From Pseudorhodoferax sp. Leaf274 (GTDB lineage: Bacteria > Pseudomonadota > Gammaproteobacteria > Burkholderiales > Burkholderiaceae_C): a DNA stretch of 64,000 bases. The notes beneath the pieces are model-generated. The model did not search any database. It saw nothing but the letters and a program-made list of their open reading frames with translations, and was not told the DNA's origin. The position numbers and the translations under genes are program-made. Of the stretch, positions 8,233 to 16,662 are shown one piece after another. The stretch lies in contig NZ_LMNA01000028.1 of assembly GCF_001422445.1 (NCBI RefSeq), positions 52,274 through 116,273 of the forward strand, in the 5' to 3' direction. Positions within the stretch are counted from its first letter, which is position 1, and every line of letters begins with the position of its first letter.

Positions 8233-10353
8233 ATGCCCGCATCCTTCGCCGAGGTCAGCTACAACCACTGGGTCGTGGCGCTGTCGTTCCTGATCGCCAG
8301 CTATGCCTCCTTCGTCGCGCTGGACCTGGCGCAGCGCGTGCGCGCGACCGACCGCACCATCGCCCGGGCCTGGTGGGTCGGCGGTTCGCTCGCCATGGGC
8401 ACGGGCATCTGGTCCATGCACTTCGTCGGCATGCTGGCCGCCACGCTGCCGTTCGAGGTGGGCTACGGCTATGCCATCACCGCGCTGTCGTGGGTGGCGG
8501 CGGTGGTCGTGTCGGGCGTGGCGCTGCACACGGCCAGCCTGGCCCGGCTGAACCTGGTGCGGCTGTGCCGCGGTGCGCTGGCCATGGGCGCCGGCATCTG
8601 CGCCATGCACTACCTGGGCATGGCCTCGCTGGAGCTGACGCCGGGCATCCAGTGGGATGGGCTGCTGGTGCTGGCGTCGGCCGCCATCGCCGTGGTGGCG
8701 TCCGCCGCGGCGCTGGTCATCTTCTTCGCGCTGCGCGGTTACCGCGGCGTGGCCGCGCGCAACCGGCAGGTGCTGGCCGCGCTGGTGATGGGCGCGGCGA
8801 TCAGCGGCATGCACTACACCGGCATGGCCGCCGCGGAGTTCTCCACCGGCAGCGTGTGCCTGACCGCCAACCAGCTGCGCGGCGACAGCCTGGGCGTGCT
8901 GGTCACCGTGGCCGCCACCCTGCTGCTGAGCATGGCCATGTCCACCTCGCTGCTGGACGCCCGCATGCAGGGCAAGACCGAGAAGCTGGCGGTGTCCCTG
9001 AAGGCCGCCAACGCCGAGCTGCAGCAGATCGCCTTCCGCGACGCGTTGACCGGCCTGCCCAACCGCCTGCTGTTCGACGACCGCGTCACGTCCGCGGTGG
9101 AGCGCTGCCGGCGCGACAGCACCAGCCTGGCGCTGCTGTTCATCGACCTGGACGGCTTCAAGCCCGTCAACGACTCCTTCGGCCACCGCGTCGGCGACGC
9201 GGTGCTGCAGGAGGTCGGGCGCCGCCTGGCGATCGGGCTGCGCGCCTCCGACACGGTGGCGCGTGTGGGGGGCGACGAGTTCGTGCTGCTGCTGGAGGGC
9301 TGCTGCGATTCGGCGGCCATCGCCCAGACGGCCCAGCGGCTGATCGACGTGGTCAGCATGCCGATGGAGCAGGGCGGGCACGAGGTGCGGCTGTCGTGCT
9401 CGATCGGCATCGCGCTGTTCCCCTCCGACGGCCCGGACGCCGAACTCATGGCGCATGCCGACGCGGCGATGTACGCGGCCAAGCGTGCCGGTGGCGCGTC
9501 CTACGCCTTCTTCGAGGCGCACATGAACGCCGGCGTGCGCGAGCAGATCGCGCTGCAGCGCGACCTGCGGCTGGCCATCGAGCGCGGCGAACTGGCGCTG
9601 CACTACCAGCCCAAGGTCAGCGCGGGCCGCGCGGTCATCACCGGCGTGGAGGCGCTGGTGCGCTGGCACCACCCGGCGCGCGGCCTGCTGGGCCCGGCGC
9701 TGTTCATCCCGGTGGCAGAGCGTTTCGGCCTCATCTCCGCGGTCGGCAACTGGGTCGTCGAGGAGGCCTGCCGCCAGGTCGCGGCCTGGCAGCAGCAGGG
9801 CCTGCGCCTGCGCGTGGCGATCAACCTGTCGGTGCACCAGCTGCGCCAGGAGGATTTCGTGCGGCGCGTGGCGGCCATCATCGCGCGCGCCGGCATCGAC
9901 CCCGCGCTGCTGACCTTCGAGATCACCGAGTCGGTCGCGATGGACGATGCCGAGGGCACGCTCAAGGCCTTCGAGGCGCTGAGCGGCATCGGCGTGCAGC
10001 TGTCGATCGACGACTTCGGCACGGGCTATTCCAGCCTGTCCTACCTGCGCCAGCTGCAGGTGGGCGAGCTCAAGATCGACCGCTCCTTCGTGCAGGACCT
10101 GGAGTCCAGCGCCGACGCGCGGGCCATCGTGGAGGCCGTGATCCGGCTGGCCCATGCGCTGGGCCTCAAGGTGGTGGCCGAAGGGGTGGAAACCGCCGCC
10201 CAGCGGGACGTGCTGACGCACCTGCAGTGCGACGACCTGCAGGGCTACCTGTTCGCCAAGCCGATGACGGCCGAGCGCGTGGCCGAGTGGGCTGAGGACA
10301 ACCGCCGGCCGAACCAGTTGCCGTTCGCGCTGTCGACCTACCGGCCGGCTTGA
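8233..10353 (+). CDS. MHYT-GGDEF-EAL membrane c-di-GMP protein
   Basis: A 706-residue protein. The N-terminal seven-span MHYT sensor (about 1-250) has the three motif copies SMHFVGM, AMHYLGM and GMHYTGM, thought to bind a metal and sense a diatomic gas. Then comes a GGDEF domain with intact GGDEF at about 346-350. The inhibitory I-site RASD sits exactly five residues before it. The EAL domain has EALVRWHHP near 472, FEITES, DDFGTGYSSL, KIDRSFV and AEGVET, so both diguanylate cyclase and phosphodiesterase sites look complete. Family precedent (PA1727/MucR, YkoW type) suggests control of biofilm or motility. It is monocistronic. Confidence 0.95.
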   Translation: MPASFAEVSYNHWVVALSFLIASYASFVALDLAQRVRATDRTIARAWWVGGSLAMGTGIWSMHFVGMLAATLPFEVGYGYAITALSWVAAVVVSGVALHTASLARLNLVRLCRGALAMGAGICAMHYLGMASLELTPGIQWDGLLVLASAAIAVVASAAALVIFFALRGYRGVAARNRQVLAALVMGAAISGMHYTGMAAAEFSTGSVCLTANQLRGDSLGVLVTVAATLLLSMAMSTSLLDARMQGKTEKLAVSLKAANAELQQIAFRDALTGLPNRLLFDDRVTSAVERCRRDSTSLALLFIDLDGFKPVNDSFGHRVGDAVLQEVGRRLAIGLRASDTVARVGGDEFVLLLEGCCDSAAIAQTAQRLIDVVSMPMEQGGHEVRLSCSIGIALFPSDGPDAELMAHADAAMYAAKRAGGASYAFFEAHMNAGVREQIALQRDLRLAIERGELALHYQPKVSAGRAVITGVEALVRWHHPARGLLGPALFIPVAERFGLISAVGNWVVEEACRQVAAWQQQGLRLRVAINLSVHQLRQEDFVRRVAAIIARAGIDPALLTFEITESVAMDDAEGTLKAFEALSGIGVQLSIDDFGTGYSSLSYLRQLQVGELKIDRSFVQDLESSADARAIVEAVIRLAHALGLKVVAEGVETAAQRDVLTHLQCDDLQGYLFAKPMTAERVAEWAEDNRRPNQLPFALSTYRPA

Positions 10354-10366
10354 GCTTGCCGGCGCG

Positions 10367-10567
10367 TCAACCCGCGCGCACGGGCACCTGCAGGCCGAGC
10401 TTGAGGCAACCCAGCGCCACGGAGGTGCGAAAGCGCCGCACGTTCTCGTCGCCGCGCAGCAGGCGGTCGGCCAGCGCGTCGTAGTCGGCCATCGAGGCCA
10501 CGGTGACGACCAGCAGGTAGTCCGCCTCGCCCGTCCGAGCCAAAACGAGCCGCTCGGCGCAATACAT
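10367..10567 (-). pseudogene. Truncated Lrp/AsnC regulator (ligand-binding domain only)
   Basis: The minus-strand frame gives TGEADYLLVVTVASMADYD and later RRFRTSVALGCLKLGL. This is the C-terminal RAM/ligand-binding half of an Lrp/AsnC regulator. The N-terminal helix-turn-helix is missing: upstream of about 10530 the frame no longer resembles the family and runs into the start of the exporter gene at 10576. An ATG at 10567 could give a 66-residue product, but it would not bind DNA. Lrp-type genes often sit divergent from amino-acid exporters, so this was probably the exporter's regulator before a deletion. Confidence 0.7.
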
Positions 10568-10575
10568 TCTCTCCA

Positions 10576-11499
10576 ATGTCGTCCCAACGCAGCCTTGCCG
10601 GCACCTCCCTCTGGTTTCCCTTCCTGGCCATCCTGGGCGCCGTCGGCTTCCTGGGCATCGGCACCTCCTGGGCCAAGATCGCCCTGTTCCCGCTGGTCGG
10701 CGCACAGGGCACGACGGCCGTGCGCGTGGGCCTGTCGGCCGTGGTGCTGCTGCTGTTGTGGCGGCCCTGGCGGCGCCTGCCCGGCCGCGCCGACCTGCGC
10801 GTGATCGCCTGCTACGGCGCGGCGCTGGGCATCATGAACCTGGCGTTCTACATGTCGCTGCGCACCTTGCCCTTCGGCGTGGCCGTGGCCATCGAGTTCT
10901 CGGGCCCGCTGGCGGTGGCGCTGTACGGCTCGCGCCGGCCGGTCGACTTCGTCTGGGTGCTGCTGGCCGTGGCCGGCCTCGCATTGCTGCTGCCGCTGGG
11001 GCACGGCGTCGCCACGCTCGACCCGGTGGGCGTGGGCTTCGCGCTGCTGGCGGCCGTGTGCTGGGCCACCTACATCGTCTTCGGCAAGCGCGTGGGCCAT
11101 GTGCCGGCGGGCCTGTCGGTGTCCATGGGCCTGGCCGTGGCCGCGCTGGTGGTGCTGCCGGTGGGCGTGGCGCATGCGGGTGCGGCGCTGCTCTCGTTGC
11201 CGGTGCTGGGCATCGGCCTGTGCGTGGCCATCCTGTCCAGCGCGGTGCCGATCTCGCTGGAGATGCTGGCGCTGCAGCGGCTGCCGAAGCAGGCCTTCGG
11301 CATCATGATCAGCATGGAGCCGGCCGTGGCCGCCCTGGTGGCGCTGGGCCTGCTGGGCGAGCGGCTCAGCGTGGGGCAGTGGGCGGCGATCGGGCTGATC
11401 ATGGCGGCCTCGATGGGCAGTGCCGCCACGGCGCGTGGCACGGCGGTGCCGCGGCAGGCCAGGCAGGCGGCCGATGCTGCGGCGATGGCGCCGCGCTGA
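10576..11499 (+). CDS. RhtA-like amino-acid exporter (EamA/DMT family)
   Basis: A 307-residue inner-membrane protein with ten predicted spans in two EamA repeats. Typical of the RhtA (threonine/homoserine) branch are LPFGVAVAIEFSGPLAVAL in the first half and ALQRLPKQAFGIMISMEPA in the second. It probably exports amino acids or related compounds. The start ATG at 10576 lies only 8 bases from the remnant Lrp reading frame on the other strand, so little promoter space remains and local control may have been lost. It ends 31 bases before the convergent low-GC gene. Confidence 0.88.
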   Translation: MSSQRSLAGTSLWFPFLAILGAVGFLGIGTSWAKIALFPLVGAQGTTAVRVGLSAVVLLLLWRPWRRLPGRADLRVIACYGAALGIMNLAFYMSLRTLPFGVAVAIEFSGPLAVALYGSRRPVDFVWVLLAVAGLALLLPLGHGVATLDPVGVGFALLAAVCWATYIVFGKRVGHVPAGLSVSMGLAVAALVVLPVGVAHAGAALLSLPVLGIGLCVAILSSAVPISLEMLALQRLPKQAFGIMISMEPAVAALVALGLLGERLSVGQWAAIGLIMAASMGSAATARGTAVPRQARQAADAAAMAPR

Positions 11500-11530
11500 C
11501 TGCCGCAGCTTGTGGTTTGCTCTGGCCGAA

Positions 11531-12103
11531 CTAGATACTCTGCGGAAAATTAAGCAGCAAAAACAGGCCGCCGCTCACTGACGCGTATCCCAGGACGAAC
11601 CACAGTCGGGCGCGGCGCCGCCACTGCCACGGCGTCAACAGACTCAACAGGCACAGCGCCCACGCAACAGGCAGGAGCAGCGGAAGGGGCAGCATGAACA
11701 AGAGCAGGAGCGACCAGAACCGCAGGCCAAATTCATGGTCGTGCCAGCGCGTCAGAACGGGCACAAGATGAGACTTCTCCAGCTCCGCCTGGAAATCTTC
11801 GGCATCTGAAAACGCGATGGCCTGGTCGCCACGGACGATGTAGTAGCTCTTTTCATCGGCCGGCTGACGTTCGCTTGTCGCCGTCGCGGGATCGTATTGC
11901 GCGACCAGGGCACCGCGGTAAAGATAGAACGAGGTGAATGCCAAACCATCCAGCGTCACCACGCGATGGTCCCCGCCATCGTGCGACAGTTCGTACCCTC
12001 CAGGCACCACCTCTTTCCAGGCGGACAAGCCGCCTGCCCATGCACTGAAGGTGCAGCACAGAAGCACGAACGTGAACCACTGCTTGCGTATCGGCCAAAA
12101 CAT
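11531..12103 (-). CDS. Hypothetical membrane protein of lower GC content
   Basis: A 190-residue protein that I do not recognise. It has an N-terminal hydrophobic segment (FTFVLLCCTFSAWAGG, about 11-26, signal-like). A soluble part of about 100 residues follows, with SFYLYRGALVAQYDP and SYYIVRGDQAIAFSDAEDF. Two or three C-terminal hydrophobic spans follow from about 130 onward, including FWSLLLLFMLPLPLLLPVAW. The base composition is visibly lower (about 53 % GC in the line at 11761) than in the neighbours, which suggests recent acquisition. It lies directly against a broken enoyl-CoA hydratase fragment, so its arrival probably disrupted that gene. Confidence 0.7.
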   Translation of the reverse strand: MFWPIRKQWFTFVLLCCTFSAWAGGLSAWKEVVPGGYELSHDGGDHRVVTLDGLAFTSFYLYRGALVAQYDPATATSERQPADEKSYYIVRGDQAIAFSDAEDFQAELEKSHLVPVLTRWHDHEFGLRFWSLLLLFMLPLPLLLPVAWALCLLSLLTPWQWRRRARLWFVLGYASVSGGLFLLLNFPQSI

Positions 12104-12129
12104 GAATGCGATGGGATGAATGGAACTCT

Positions 12130-12240
12130 CGAGCCGGGCCAGCTTCACGGCCTCGGCGCGCACCGGGTCCTGCGGCACCGGCACATCGACCAGGCCCATG
12201 GCCAGCGCCGCGTCGTCGCCGATGCGCCGGCCCGGTGGGG
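12130..12240 (-). pseudogene. Enoyl-CoA hydratase fragment
   Basis: Continuous with, and upstream of, the frame of the low-GC gene is a stretch encoding GRRIGDDAALAMGLVDVPVP followed by QDPVRAEAVKLAR. This is a hallmark of the C-terminal third of enoyl-CoA hydratases. Both the catalytic N-terminal part and the extreme C-terminus are absent. It lies just downstream of the IclR gene and in the same direction as the acyl-CoA operon, so the operon probably once contained a hydratase. Confidence 0.65.
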
Positions 12241-12249
12241 TGGTGCGGC

Positions 12250-13062
12250 TCAGGCATGGTGGTTCGGGTCGACCAGCAGCGCGCGCAGCTGCGGCACGAC
12301 CTCGTCGACCGTGCGTTCGAGCTGGGTGATCAGGCCGCCCACGCCCACGGCGAAGCTGGCACCGGCCGAACCGGCCGGCGCCGCGACCGCGACGATGCCG
12401 ATGCCCTCGGTCACCACGCCCCTGGAGAAGGCGTAGCCCTGGCGCCGCGTCTCCTCGACGCGCGCCATCACGAAGTCCGCATCGATGGTCTGCCCGCCGG
12501 GCTGCAGCCGCAGGTTGCTGCGGTGCACTGCGCGCGCCATGTGCTCGTCGCTGCCGGCGGCCAGCAGGGCCCAGCCCATGCCCGACATGCACAGCAGCCG
12601 GCGCGTGCCGGGCTGCACGTTGAACTGCACGGCACGCGTGCCCAGGATCACGTGCACGTACTGCGCGTAGATGTCGTTCTCCACGCCCAGGATGGCGGTG
12701 AAGCCGGTCTTGCGCGCGATCTCGGCCAGCGAATCCAGCACGCGGCCGCCCTGGAACATGGTGTCCATGACCCAGTCGCCGATCGAGGCCAGCCGCGGTG
12801 TCGCCAGGTAGGCGCGCAGCGCGGAGTCGTAGCGCAGGTAGCCCAGCGTGGCGATGCTCTTGAGCAGCACCTGGGCGCTGGACAGCGGGTAGGCCAGCTT
12901 CTCGGAGATCTCGCGCACCGTCACCGGCCGGCGCACCTCGCGCAGGTACTCCAGGACCTCGAACACGCGTCCCGCCGTCTTGATGACCGATTGCTCCATG
13001 CCTGCCCCGTTGTTGTCCACCGTCGGCATCTCGACACGGTCGTCCAGCCAAACGGCGGCCAT
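12250..13062 (-). CDS. IclR-family transcriptional regulator
   Basis: A regulator of up to 270 residues. The N-terminal winged helix covers SVIKTAGRVFEVLEYL and VREISEKLAYPLSSAQVLLK. The C-terminal IclR effector domain has DSLAEIARKTGFTAILG, the gate-like segment QPGTRRLLCMSGMGWALLA and GYAFSRGVVTEGIGIVAVAA. The start at 13062 lies 1 base after the stop of the CoA-transferase gene. In-frame ATGs at 13029 and 12999 are also possible, and the last would begin right at the conserved domain. It probably controls the divergent acyl-CoA and Bug genes through the palindrome at 16588-16611. Confidence 0.9.
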   Translation of the reverse strand: MAAVWLDDRVEMPTVDNNGAGMEQSVIKTAGRVFEVLEYLREVRRPVTVREISEKLAYPLSSAQVLLKSIATLGYLRYDSALRAYLATPRLASIGDWVMDTMFQGGRVLDSLAEIARKTGFTAILGVENDIYAQYVHVILGTRAVQFNVQPGTRRLLCMSGMGWALLAAGSDEHMARAVHRSNLRLQPGGQTIDADFVMARVEETRRQGYAFSRGVVTEGIGIVAVAAPAGSAGASFAVGVGGLITQLERTVDEVVPQLRALLVDPNHHA

Positions 13063-13063
13063 G

Positions 13064-14281
13064 CTACTGCAGCCCGGGGCCGGGCCCGGGCCCGGCCAGC
13101 GCGGCGATGGCCTCGGGCGCCAGGCCCGCCTCGCGCAGCACCTCGGCCGTGTGCTGGCCGATGGTCGGCGCCTGGCGGTACACGCGCGTGGGCGTGGCGG
13201 CGAAGCGCGTGGTCGGGCGCAGCTGGCGGACCGGGCCCTCGGTGGGGTGCTCGGCGTCCTCGAACAGGCCGACGGCCTGCAGCTGCGGGTGCGCGGGCAG
13301 CTCGTCCAGCGTGTAGATCGGCGTGGCCGGGATGTCCAGGCGCTCGCACAGGGCCATCCAGTCGGCCGTGCTGCGCAGGGGCGTCAGCGCGCGCAGCTGC
13401 GCGTACAGCGCGCGCACCTGGGCATTGCGCGCGTGCCGGTCGCGGATGCCGTATTTCTCCGCCAGGTCGGGCCGGTCCACCTCCAGGAAGAAGGCGGCCC
13501 AGTGGCGCTCGGTGTAGGGCAGCATGCTGATCCAGCCGTCGCGCGTGGGCGCGGGCTGGCGCCCGCCCTCCAGCAGGCGCGGATAGCCGGCCTTGACGTG
13601 CGATCCGCGGAAGGTCAGCCCGCCCATGTGCTCGGCCAACACGAAGGCGGCCATGGTCTCCAGCATGGGCACCTCCACGTACTGGCCCTGGCCGCTGCGG
13701 CTCTTGTGCAACAGCGCGGCCATGACGGCGTTGGCCACCACCAGGCCGGTGGTCTTGTCCGCGATCAGGCTGGCGGTGTAGGCCGGTGTGTCGCCACCGC
13801 CCGCGCCCAGGCTGGCCAGGCCGCAGCCGGCCTGGATGATGTCGTCGAAGGCCGGCTTGTCGCGGTGCGGCCCGTCCTGGCCGAAGCCCACGGCCGCGCA
13901 GTAGACGATGCCGGGGTTCAGCGCCGCCACGGCCGCGTAGCCCAGGCCCAGCCGCTCGATGGCGGCCACGCGCATGTTGTGCACCAGCACGTCGACGGTG
14001 GGCACCAGGGCCTGCAGCGCCGCCAGGCCCTGGGGCGTCTTGAGGTCCAGCGCGATGGAGCGCTTGTTGCGGTTCACGGCCAGGAAGATCGAACCCATGC
14101 CCGGGTGCTGCGAGATGCCGTTGGCACGCATCATGTCGCCCTCCGGCGGCTCGACCTTGATCACGTCGGCACCGTAGTCGGCCAGCGTCAGCGTGGCCAG
14201 CGGGCCGAGCACCACGGCCGTGAGGTCGAGCACGCGGATGCCCTGCAGCGGGCCGGTGGGGGTGGTGGGATCGGTGGTCAT
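13064..14281 (-). CDS. CaiB/BaiF (family III) CoA-transferase
   Basis: A 405-residue class III CoA-transferase. The N-terminal motif GIRVLDLTAVVLGPLATLTL and GADVIKVEPPEGD are typical. The catalytic Asp is probably in FDDIIQAGCG (residues 145-154). It would move CoA from a donor such as succinyl-CoA to an organic acid, giving the substrate for the two ACAD proteins encoded upstream in the same operon. It starts 8 bases after the stop of the first ACAD gene. The C-terminus is a Gly-Pro run. The acid is unknown. Confidence 0.92.
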   Translation of the reverse strand: MTTDPTTPTGPLQGIRVLDLTAVVLGPLATLTLADYGADVIKVEPPEGDMMRANGISQHPGMGSIFLAVNRNKRSIALDLKTPQGLAALQALVPTVDVLVHNMRVAAIERLGLGYAAVAALNPGIVYCAAVGFGQDGPHRDKPAFDDIIQAGCGLASLGAGGGDTPAYTASLIADKTTGLVVANAVMAALLHKSRSGQGQYVEVPMLETMAAFVLAEHMGGLTFRGSHVKAGYPRLLEGGRQPAPTRDGWISMLPYTERHWAAFFLEVDRPDLAEKYGIRDRHARNAQVRALYAQLRALTPLRSTADWMALCERLDIPATPIYTLDELPAHPQLQAVGLFEDAEHPTEGPVRQLRPTTRFAATPTRVYRQAPTIGQHTAEVLREAGLAPEAIAALAGPGPGPGLQ

Positions 14282-14289
14282 CTTGGAGA

Positions 14290-15486
14290 TCAATTCGGGA
14301 GCCCGACGAGGTGGCGGCTCATCACCACGCGCTGGATCTGGCCCGTGCCTTCGACGATGTCCAGCGCCTTGACGTCGCGGAACAGCTTTTCGACCAGGTG
14401 CTCGCCGGCGCCGCCGGCCAGGCCCAGCACCTCCATCGCGAAGGCAGTGGCGTCGAATGCGGCCGGCGGCGCCATGGCCTTGGCGGCCGAGGCCTCCAGC
14501 ATGTTGGGCTGGCGCTGGTCGGCCAGCCAGGCGGCCTTGAGCGCCAGCAGCAGCGCGCCCTTGAGCTTGCGGCGGTGGCGTTCCAGCCGGTCGCGCAGGC
14601 GCTGGTCGGACCACAGGCCTTGCGCCTGCATCGCCTGCGCGGCTTCGTCGAGCGCCGCGCGGCCGATGCCCACCGCCATGCCCGCGATCGCCGGCCGGCC
14701 GGCGTTGAAGGTGTTCATCGCGCCCTTGAAGCCGCCGGAGCGCTGCCTGTAGTAGTCCTCGCCGCCGAGCAGGTTGGCATGCGGCACGCGGCAGCCGCTC
14801 AGGAAGAACGAGGTGGACTCGTAGGCCTTCAGTCCCATCTTCTTCTCGGTGCGGAAATCCGCGAGCCCGGGCGTGCCGCGTTCGACCACGAAGGCGCGGT
14901 GGCCGGCGCGGCCCAGCGCCGGATCGACGGTGGCGAACACCACGATCCATTCGGCCCGGCCGGCGTTGCCCGAGAACGACTTGGCGCCGTCGATGACCCA
15001 GCCGTCGCCATCGCGGCGCGCACGCGTCTTGATGTTGGCCACGTCCGAGCCGCCCGAGGGCTCGGTCATCGCGAAGGCGCCCCAGATCGGCTTGGCGGGA
15101 TCGACGAAGGGCGCGAGGAAGCGCTGCTGCTGTTCGGGCGTGCCCATCGACAGGATGGCCGGCTCGCCCAGGCCGGGGCCGGGCAGCGCCACGCCGATGC
15201 CGCGGTCCCAGTAGGCGCCTTCCTCGGCCAGCAGCACCTGGGTGACGGCGGACTCGGCCTTGTTCGGCGCCGTGGCCGCACTGCCGGTGCCGTCTGCCCC
15301 GCCCGGGGGGCGCCAGCGCGTGCGGCCGAAGCCCTCGGCCAGCATGCGGGTGAAGAACGGGTCGTCGGCCGGCAGCGGTGCGCCGGCGCGGTCGGCGCGC
15401 CAGCCAGCGGGCCGCATCTGCTCGCGGCCGAGCTGGCGCAATCGCGCGATCCTGGCGGCCTGGTCGGTGGTGATGGCGAAGTCCAT
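14290..15486 (-). CDS. Acyl-CoA dehydrogenase, catalytic subunit
   Basis: A 398-residue flavoprotein of the acyl-CoA dehydrogenase family. FAD/substrate motifs AMTEPSGGSDVANIKT and GDGWVIDGAKSFSGNAG are present, as is the C-terminal DIVEGTGQIQR, whose Glu (about 379) aligns with the catalytic base of MCAD. It would introduce an alpha-beta double bond and pass electrons to ETF. The gene lies between the second ACAD gene (2-base gap) and the CoA-transferase gene. A Gly/Ala-rich stretch near residues 58-80 (RPPGGADGTGSAATAP) is unusual for the family and could be a small GC-rich insertion. Confidence 0.9.
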   Translation of the reverse strand: MDFAITTDQAARIARLRQLGREQMRPAGWRADRAGAPLPADDPFFTRMLAEGFGRTRWRPPGGADGTGSAATAPNKAESAVTQVLLAEEGAYWDRGIGVALPGPGLGEPAILSMGTPEQQQRFLAPFVDPAKPIWGAFAMTEPSGGSDVANIKTRARRDGDGWVIDGAKSFSGNAGRAEWIVVFATVDPALGRAGHRAFVVERGTPGLADFRTEKKMGLKAYESTSFFLSGCRVPHANLLGGEDYYRQRSGGFKGAMNTFNAGRPAIAGMAVGIGRAALDEAAQAMQAQGLWSDQRLRDRLERHRRKLKGALLLALKAAWLADQRQPNMLEASAAKAMAPPAAFDATAFAMEVLGLAGGAGEHLVEKLFRDVKALDIVEGTGQIQRVVMSRHLVGLPN

Positions 15487-15488
15487 GT

Positions 15489-16568
15489 TCAGTGCTCCAG
15501 GGCTGCGGTCTTGAGGAATGGCGGCAGGGCGCCTTCAGCCACGGCGTCGTCGCGTGCCGCGTCGGCGCCGCCCAGCAGAAGGCCCAGCGCGCGCAGCTCG
15601 CGCAGGTGCTTTTCCACCGGCACGTCGCGCATGAAGCCGGCGCCGCCCAGGATCTGCACCGCGTTGGCGCCGATGAACAGCGCGGATTCGGCGGCCTCGA
15701 CGAAGGCCGTGGCGGCGGCGGCCGTGTCCTGCGCATCGGCGTCGAGACGCCAGGCGGCCTCGTACGCCACCTGGCGCGCGGCATCGACGGCGATGTGCAT
15801 GTCGGCGATCAGGAAGGCCAGCGCCTGGTGGTGTGCGATGGGCCGGCCGAAGGCCACGCGCTCCAGCGCGTAGTGGCGCGCGTACTCGGCCGCCGCATGC
15901 ATCTGGCCGACCAGCAATGCCGCCACGTGCAGGCGCGCATGGGCCAGTGCGCGCGCGGCGGCGGTGCGGTCGGTCCAGTGCGCACGCACGGGCGCGGCCT
16001 GCAGGCGGACCGCGCTGGCGCCCGCGCCGCGCAGCCCGCTGCCGGCGACCGCGGTGAGCGCCAGTCCCTCGTCGACCAGCACCAGGCCGTCGCGCGTGAG
16101 CACGGCCAGCAGGTCGATGCGGGCGCTGGGCACCCAGGCCAGCTCGCCGCTCAGGGTGTTGCCGTGGCGTTGCAGCGCGCCGCGCGCGTCGAACACCAGG
16201 CAGGCGCGCGCGTCCGGCGTGGCGGACAGGCGCTGCGCATGCGCATCCAGCAGCTGCGGGCCGCCGAACGCCAGCAGCGCGTGCGCCACGCTGCCCATGG
16301 GCTGCAGCGCCAGCGCCGCGGCCGGGCAGCCGGTAGCCAGCGCCTCCAGCATGCGCACCCGTGCCAGCGCCCCCATGGCGGCCCCGCCGCACGAGTCGGG
16401 CCAGTCGATGCGCTCGAAACCGATGGCGGCGGCCTCGCGCTGCAGCTGCGGCGGCACACCAAGCGCCGATTCGAAGGCGCGTTGCTGCGGTGCCAGCCGC
16501 TCCTGCGCGAAGCGCCGGGCGGTCTCCAGCACCAGCTCCAGTGCCTCATCCGTCGCGAAATCCAGCAT
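15489..16568 (-). CDS. Acyl-CoA dehydrogenase-like partner lacking the catalytic Glu
   Basis: A 359-residue protein with the ACAD fold. Clear motifs are in the C-terminal half: ALERVAFGRPIAHHQALAFL, then AVQILGGAGFMRDVPVEKHL. Where active enzymes have YEGT about nine residues after the RD/RE of that helix, this one has LLGG (L332 in place of the Glu). The central FAD-binding motifs are also poorly kept. It is therefore probably the non-catalytic half of a heteromer with the ACAD encoded next to it, a scheme known from steroid-degrading FadE pairs. It is the first gene of the operon and is divergent from the Bug receptor genes. Confidence 0.85.
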   Translation of the reverse strand: MLDFATDEALELVLETARRFAQERLAPQQRAFESALGVPPQLQREAAAIGFERIDWPDSCGGAAMGALARVRMLEALATGCPAAALALQPMGSVAHALLAFGGPQLLDAHAQRLSATPDARACLVFDARGALQRHGNTLSGELAWVPSARIDLLAVLTRDGLVLVDEGLALTAVAGSGLRGAGASAVRLQAAPVRAHWTDRTAAARALAHARLHVAALLVGQMHAAAEYARHYALERVAFGRPIAHHQALAFLIADMHIAVDAARQVAYEAAWRLDADAQDTAAAATAFVEAAESALFIGANAVQILGGAGFMRDVPVEKHLRELRALGLLLGGADAARDDAVAEGALPPFLKTAALEH

Positions 16569-16587
16569 TTGCCCGTCTCCTCAGTCC

Positions 16588-16611
16588 ATAAAAACATGAA
16601 TGTGTTTTTAT
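16588..16611. promoter_or_regulatory. Perfect inverted repeat, candidate IclR operator
   Basis: A 9-bp perfect inverted repeat has arms ATAAAAACA (16588-16596) and TGTTTTTAT (16603-16611) around a 6-bp spacer. It lies 20 bases from the ACAD-like start and 52 bases from the Bug receptor start, in the only AT-rich spot of the region. IclR regulators bind short AT-rich palindromes of this kind, and an IclR gene closes the left operon. Confidence 0.6.
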
Positions 16612-16662
16612 TAAACCATGGATGTATTATTGACACGCGAATTCCAGCCAAAAGGAGACAAC

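Noticed and set aside
15270-15320. GC-rich Gly/Ala insert in the catalytic ACAD as a further copy of the bridging element
   Set aside because: It shares runs of C and G but lacks the TGAGC ends and the CCGCAGCGCG core, so I could not support the relation.
16618-16662. ATG at 16618 as start of the first Bug receptor
   Set aside because: It lies next to the palindrome without a ribosome site and would add a non-signal-like N-terminus. GTG at 16663 has AAAAGGAGAC upstream and starts a good signal peptide.
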